DNA of 16,254 bases, from positions 1 to 16,254 of the forward strand of contig JAFAEH010000263.1 in NCBI GenBank assembly GCA_023424135.1, given 5' to 3'. Origin of the DNA: Actinomycetes bacterium (lineage in GTDB: Bacteria; Actinomycetota; Actinomycetes; Actinomycetales; Cellulomonadaceae). Shown one piece after another: positions 13,196 to 16,254 of the stretch (its first letter is position 1; each line of letters starts with the position of its first letter). The notes under the pieces were generated by a model, which ran no database searches, had not been told where the DNA came from, and saw only the letters and a list, made by a program, of their open reading frames with translations. A program made the translations under genes and the position numbers.

Positions 13196-14311
13196 GTGGC
13201 CACCACCGACTTCCCCGCCGAGATCCGCGAGCTGCGCAGCACGCTGCAGTCCATCCAGGCGGTGAGCGACCCCGCCGCGCTCGAGGCGAAGATCGCGCGG
13301 CTGTCCGACCAGGCCGCCGCACCGGACCTGTGGGACGACCCCGAGTCCGCGCAGAAGGTCACCACCGCGCTGTCGGCGGCGCAGTCCGAGCTCGATCGGG
13401 TCACGCGGTTCGGCTCGCGGATCGACGACCTCGAGACGCTCGTCGAGATGGCGGCCGAGGAGGACGACGAGGACACGCTCGCCGAGGCGGAGGCCGAGCT
13501 CGTCTCGATCCGCAAGGACCTCGGCGAGCTCGAGGTGCGCACGCTGCTGGCCGGCGAGTACGACCAGCGCGAGGCCGTCGTGACGATCCGGTCCGGCGCC
13601 GGCGGCGTCGACGCCGCCGACTTCGCCGAGATGCTGCTGCGCATGTACCTGCGCTGGGCCGAGCGTCACGGCTACCCGACCACGGTGCTCGACACGTCCT
13701 ACGCCGAGGAGGCGGGGCTCAAGAGCGCGACGTTCGAGGTCAAGGCGCCGTACGCGTTCGGCCACCTGTCGGTCGAGGCCGGCACGCACCGCCTCGTGCG
13801 GATCTCGCCCTTCGACAACCAGGGGCGCCGTCAGACGTCGTTCGCGGCCGTCGAGGTCATCCCGCTCATCGAGCAGACCGACCACGTCGACATCCCCGAG
13901 TCCGAGATCAAGGTCGACGTGTTCCGCTCGTCGGGACCCGGCGGGCAGTCCGTCAACACGACCGACTCGGCGGTGCGCATGACGCACATCCCCACCGGCA
14001 TCGTCGTGTCGATGCAGAACGAGAAGTCGCAGATCCAGAACCGCGCCGCCGCGCTGCGCGTCCTGCAGTCGCGCCTGCTGCTCGTCCGCCAGGAGGAGGA
14101 GCGCGCCGCCAAGAAGGAGCTCGCGGGCGACATCAAGGCGTCCTGGGGCGACCAGATGCGCTCCTACGTGCTGCAGCCGTACCAGATGGTCAAGGACCTG
14201 CGCACCGAGCACGAGGTCGGCAACCCCGCCGCGGTGTTCGACGGGGACATCGACGACTTCATCGAGGCCGGGGTCCGCTGGCGTCGTGCGCAGCAGGGCG
14301 ACCAGGACTGA
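13196..14311 (+). CDS. prfB: Peptide chain release factor 2 (RF2)
   Basis: A 371-aa class I release factor that reads UAA and UGA and triggers peptide release on the ribosome. It has an alpha-helical N-terminal domain (about 1-105), the RF2-specific recognition tripeptide SPF (204-206, in [12 protein letters not shown]) and the catalytic GGQ (249-251, in GPGGQSVN). SPF separates it from RF1, which has PxT. The frame is continuous, so the autoregulatory +1 frameshift known from E. coli prfB, with its in-frame UGA near codon 26, is absent here. The GTG at 13196 starts a typical N-terminus and has a -10 element 8 nt upstream. It precedes ftsE-ftsX, an arrangement I know from other actinobacteria. 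With TGA used as the stop of almost every gene here, RF2 carries most termination. Confidence 0.97.
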   Translation: MATTDFPAEIRELRSTLQSIQAVSDPAALEAKIARLSDQAAAPDLWDDPESAQKVTTALSAAQSELDRVTRFGSRIDDLETLVEMAAEEDDEDTLAEAEAELVSIRKDLGELEVRTLLAGEYDQREAVVTIRSGAGGVDAADFAEMLLRMYLRWAERHGYPTTVLDTSYAEEAGLKSATFEVKAPYAFGHLSVEAGTHRLVRISPFDNQGRRQTSFAAVEVIPLIEQTDHVDIPESEIKVDVFRSSGPGGQSVNTTDSAVRMTHIPTGIVVSMQNEKSQIQNRAAALRVLQSRLLLVRQEEERAAKKELAGDIKASWGDQMRSYVLQPYQMVKDLRTEHEVGNPAAVFDGDIDDFIEAGVRWRRAQQGDQD

Positions 14312-14319
14312 CCGAACCG

Positions 14320-14345
14320 GGGCGGGGGCCAGCGCAGCGCCGCCC
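14320..14345 (+). terminator. Weak hairpin after prfB
   Basis: GGGCGG (14320-14325) and CCGCCC (14340-14345) can pair across a 14-nt loop, starting 9 nt after the stop. A second small stem, CGGAC-ACCT-GTCCG (14369-14381 region), follows. Together they may attenuate read-through into ftsE, but neither is strong. Confidence 0.3.
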
Positions 14346-14446
14346 ACGTGGACGGATCCGGACGACCCGGACACCTGTCCGACGCGCCGTCCGATTCACA
14401 GGCGCACCGGCGGCGTGTCCTGCCCCCGACCGGGTGACGGGCTTCC

Positions 14447-14452
14447 TACCCT
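14447..14452 (+). promoter_or_regulatory. Candidate -10 element for ftsEX
   Basis: TACCCT in CTTCCTACCCTCGATGAG fits TANNNT and lies 66 bp before the ftsE GTG, within a 207-bp gap after prfB. There is no clear -35. It suggests that ftsEX has its own promoter besides any read-through from prfB. Confidence 0.4.
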
Positions 14453-14478
14453 CGATGAGGCCCGCGGACCGTGGGCGC

Positions 14479-14497
14479 CCGGAGGCACGCCCTCCGG
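14479..14497 (+). promoter_or_regulatory. Hairpin in the ftsE leader
   Basis: CCGGAGG (14479-14485), a CACGC loop and CCTCCGG (14491-14497) form a perfect 7-bp stem 11 nt upstream of the ftsE GAGGT Shine-Dalgarno. It could influence translation or transcription continuation. No regulator or riboswitch class is recognised. Confidence 0.4.
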
Positions 14498-14518
14498 CAG
14501 GACGAGGCGAGGTCGGTC

Positions 14519-15208
14519 GTGATCCGGTTCGAGAACGTGACGAAGGTCTACGCGCGCGGTGCCCGGCCCGCGCTGGACCGGGTGTCGCTCGACGTCGAAC
14601 GCGGTGAGTTCGTCTTCCTCGTCGGCGCCTCGGGCTCCGGCAAGTCGACCTTCCTGCGCCTCGTGCTGCGTGAGGAGCGCGCGTCGGCGGGCAAGGTGTT
14701 CGTCGCGGGCAAGGAGCTCGGCACGTTGTCGAGCTGGAAGGTCCCGCACCTGCGCCGGCAGATCGGCGCCGTGTTCCAGGACTTCCGCCTGCTGCCGAAC
14801 AAGAGCGTCTTCGAGAACGTCGCGTTCGCGCTGCAGGTCATCGGCAAGCCGCGCCACCACATCCTGACCACCGTGCCCGACGTGCTCGACATGGTCGGCC
14901 TCGCCGGCAAGGAGAAGCGCCGCCCGCACGAGCTGTCCGGCGGTGAGCAGCAGCGCGTCGCCATCGCGCGCGCGTTCGTCAACCGGCCGTCGATCCTGCT
15001 GGCCGACGAGCCCACCGGCAACCTCGACCCGACGACGTCCCTGGGGATCATGCGCCTGCTCGACCGGATCAACCGCACCGGCACCACGGTGGTCATGGCG
15101 ACGCACGACGACGAGATCGTCGACCAGATGCGCAAGCGCGTCATCGAGCTCGCGACCGGCGAGATGGTGCGCGACCAGTCGCGCGGCGTCTACGGCTCGG
15201 ACCGCTGA
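14519..15208 (+). CDS. ftsE: Cell division ATP-binding protein FtsE
   Basis: A 229-aa ABC ATPase that pairs with FtsX and controls extracytoplasmic peptidoglycan hydrolases at the septum. Motifs in order: Walker [10 protein letters not shown] (36-44), Q-loop Q87 in [20 protein letters not shown] (the LLPN..V.ENVA stretch is FtsE-specific), ABC signature [14 protein letters not shown] (139-152), Walker [13 protein letters not shown] (159-170) and H196 in MATHD. The GTG at 14519 has GAGGT 5 nt upstream and gives the usual [11 protein letters not shown] start. A GTG at 14471 would add 16 unlikely residues and lies before the hairpin. ftsX follows after 10 nt, forming the conserved ftsE-ftsX operon. 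Confidence 0.97.
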   Translation: MIRFENVTKVYARGARPALDRVSLDVERGEFVFLVGASGSGKSTFLRLVLREERASAGKVFVAGKELGTLSSWKVPHLRRQIGAVFQDFRLLPNKSVFENVAFALQVIGKPRHHILTTVPDVLDMVGLAGKEKRRPHELSGGEQQRVAIARAFVNRPSILLADEPTGNLDPTTSLGIMRLLDRINRTGTTVVMATHDDEIVDQMRKRVIELATGEMVRDQSRGVYGSDR

Positions 15209-15218
15209 GGGGACCCGC

Positions 15219-16133
15219 ATGCGCGCCCAGTTCATCCTGTCCGAGATCGGCATCGGCCTGCGCCGCAACCTGTCGATGACGATCTCCGTGGTCCTCGTGA
15301 CGTTCGTGTGCCTGACGTTCCTCGGTGCCGCTGCGCTGCTGCAGACGCAGATCGGCAAGATGAAGGACGACTGGTACGACAAGGTCGAGGTCTCCGTCTT
15401 CCTGTGCCCGGCGGGCTCCGCGACCCCGACGTGCGCGGCCGGCGAGGTCACCGAGGAGCAGCGGGCCGACATCCTCGCGGCGCTCGACGCACCCGAGGTC
15501 GCGCGCTACGTGCAGGAGATCTACGAGGAGACCAAGCAGGAGGCGTTCGCGGCCTTCCAGCGGCAGTTCGGCGACCAGTTCTGGGCGTCGGCCGCGACGG
15601 TCGACGACATGAACTCCTCGCTGCGCATCAAGCTCACCGACCCCGAGCAGTACCAGGTCGTCGCGGACGTCGTGTCCGGACGGCCCGGCGTCGAGTCGGT
15701 CGAGGACCAACGGCGGCTGTTCGACAACCTCTTCCTCGTGCTGGACCGCGCGACCTGGGCGGCGGGCGGTCTCGCCGCGATCATGCTGCTGGCCGCGGTG
15801 CTGCTCATCACGACGACCATCCGGCTGTCCGCGCTCAGCAGGCGCCGCGAGACCGGGATCATGCGGCTCGTCGGGGCGTCGACGCTGTTCATCCAGCTGC
15901 CGTTCATGCTCGAGGGCGCGATCGCCGCGACCATCGGCGCGGCACTCGCGATCGGCGGGCTGTGGCTCGGCGTGGAGTACCTCGTGACGGACTGGCTCGG
16001 GCAGTCGGTCACGTGGATCCCCTACGTCGGCACCGCGGACGTCCTGACGATCGCGCCGCTGCTCGTGGCCGTGGCGTTCGTGCTCGCCGCGATCTCATCC
16101 CTGGTCACCCTGAGCCGATACACGAAGGTGTGA
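15219..16133 (+). CDS. ftsX: Cell division protein FtsX (permease-like)
   Basis: A 304-aa integral membrane protein with four membrane segments at about 22-44, 178-200, 225-250 and 275-297. A large extracytoplasmic loop (about 45-175) carries a Cys pair (C63, C72) that probably forms a disulfide. This loop is the part that in mycobacteria contacts the RipC hydrolase. The FtsX-type C-terminal domain includes IRLSALSRRRETGIMRLVGA (201-220), the cytoplasmic coupling segment toward FtsE. FtsX does not transport a known substrate; it transmits FtsE ATP hydrolysis to a peptidoglycan hydrolase. The ATG at 15219 has GAGGGG 6 nt upstream. The next gene starts 3 nt after the stop, so an FtsEX-hydrolase operon is likely. 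Confidence 0.96.
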   Translation: MRAQFILSEIGIGLRRNLSMTISVVLVTFVCLTFLGAAALLQTQIGKMKDDWYDKVEVSVFLCPAGSATPTCAAGEVTEEQRADILAALDAPEVARYVQEIYEETKQEAFAAFQRQFGDQFWASAATVDDMNSSLRIKLTDPEQYQVVADVVSGRPGVESVEDQRRLFDNLFLVLDRATWAAGGLAAIMLLAAVLLITTTIRLSALSRRRETGIMRLVGASTLFIQLPFMLEGAIAATIGAALAIGGLWLGVEYLVTDWLGQSVTWIPYVGTADVLTIAPLLVAVAFVLAAISSLVTLSRYTKV

Positions 16134-16135
16134 GC

Positions 16136-16254
16136 ATGCGCCGACCCGACCGCACCCCGGCCCCCGCGCCGCGCCGACGCCCCCTGCGGGCGGTCGTCGC
16201 GGCGTTCGCGGCGCTCGCCGTGGCCCTGCCGGCGCTCGTCGCGGGCACCGGGCC
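16136..16254 (+). CDS. Exported protein, N-terminal fragment, probably an FtsEX-linked peptidoglycan hydrolase
   Basis: An ATG 3 nt after the ftsX stop, with AAGGTG upstream, opens a frame that runs off the window (39 complete codons). The visible part is a signal peptide: an Arg/Pro-rich n-region (MRRPDRTPAPAPRRRPL) followed by the hydrophobic stretch AVVAAFAALAVALPALVAG. Nothing of the mature domain is present. In actinobacteria the gene after ftsX commonly encodes an M23 (EnvC-like, LytM) or NlpC/P60 peptidase activated by FtsEX, so a cell-wall hydrolase is likely, but that is from context only. Confidence 0.6.
   Translation, partial: MRRPDRTPAPAPRRRPLRAVVAAFAALAVALPALVAGTG

Noticed and set aside
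13196..13300. Programmed +1 frameshift in prfB
   Set aside because: The RF2 frame is uninterrupted from the GTG, and there is no in-frame TGA or slippery CTTTGA near codon 26.
13000..13644. Upstream extension of the GH43 frame into prfB
   Set aside because: The GTG at 12999 has a strong Shine-Dalgarno and is followed by a clear signal peptide. The extension is antisense to prfB and low-complexity.

Overview
The window is very GC-rich, has strong third-position G/C bias, uses many GTG starts, and packs its genes tightly. This points to a Gram-positive actinobacterium. The gene content is an actinobacterial-style prfB-ftsE-ftsX block, a Tad operon, and a secreted GH43 arabinan-type hydrolase with accessory domains. 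That fits a plant-polysaccharide-degrading Micrococcales member such as a Cellulomonas relative. The taxon is inferred from gene content and protein style, not from a database match. No rRNA, tRNA, CRISPR array, insertion sequence or phage gene was seen.

Layout. (1) Bases 1-882, minus strand: an OmpR-type response regulator followed by the first 44 codons of its sensor kinase, which leaves the window. (2) 957-3468, plus: a possible 52-codon upstream ORF, then two overlapping genes for DUF21/CBS membrane proteins of the HlyC/CorC (CNNM-like) transporter family. (3) 3469-4562, plus: a regulatory region with a 12-bp tandem repeat and a promoter, then a VanY-type M15 D,D-carboxypeptidase. (4) 4642-5550, minus: an aldose 1-epimerase that is probably translated from a leaderless mRNA. 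It converges on the carboxypeptidase across a shared hairpin. (5) 5758-10511, plus: a seven-gene Tad/Flp-type operon (TadA/CpaF ATPase, TadB, TadC, a 70-aa pilin-like protein, two TadE-like pseudopilins and a short TadG-like protein), mostly joined by 4-nt stop/start overlaps. (6) 10561-12999, minus: a secreted multidomain GH43 enzyme with its own promoter and a LacI-type operator-like core. (7) 13196-16254, plus: prfB (RF2), ftsE, ftsX and the start of an exported protein that is probably the peptidoglycan hydrolase partner of FtsEX.

Functional themes. Cell envelope and division are represented by FtsEX with its putative hydrolase and by the VanY-like peptidase. A surface appendage or secretion machine is represented by the Tad operon. 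Extracellular carbohydrate use is represented by the GH43 enzyme, and possibly by the mutarotase. I found no clearly new system. The more unusual points are the composition of the Tad operon (an atypical pilin candidate, a probable CTG-initiated TadE, no TadZ or prepilin peptidase here), a 30-bp perfect palindrome inside the tadG-like coding sequence, and the repeat-rich promoter of the carboxypeptidase.
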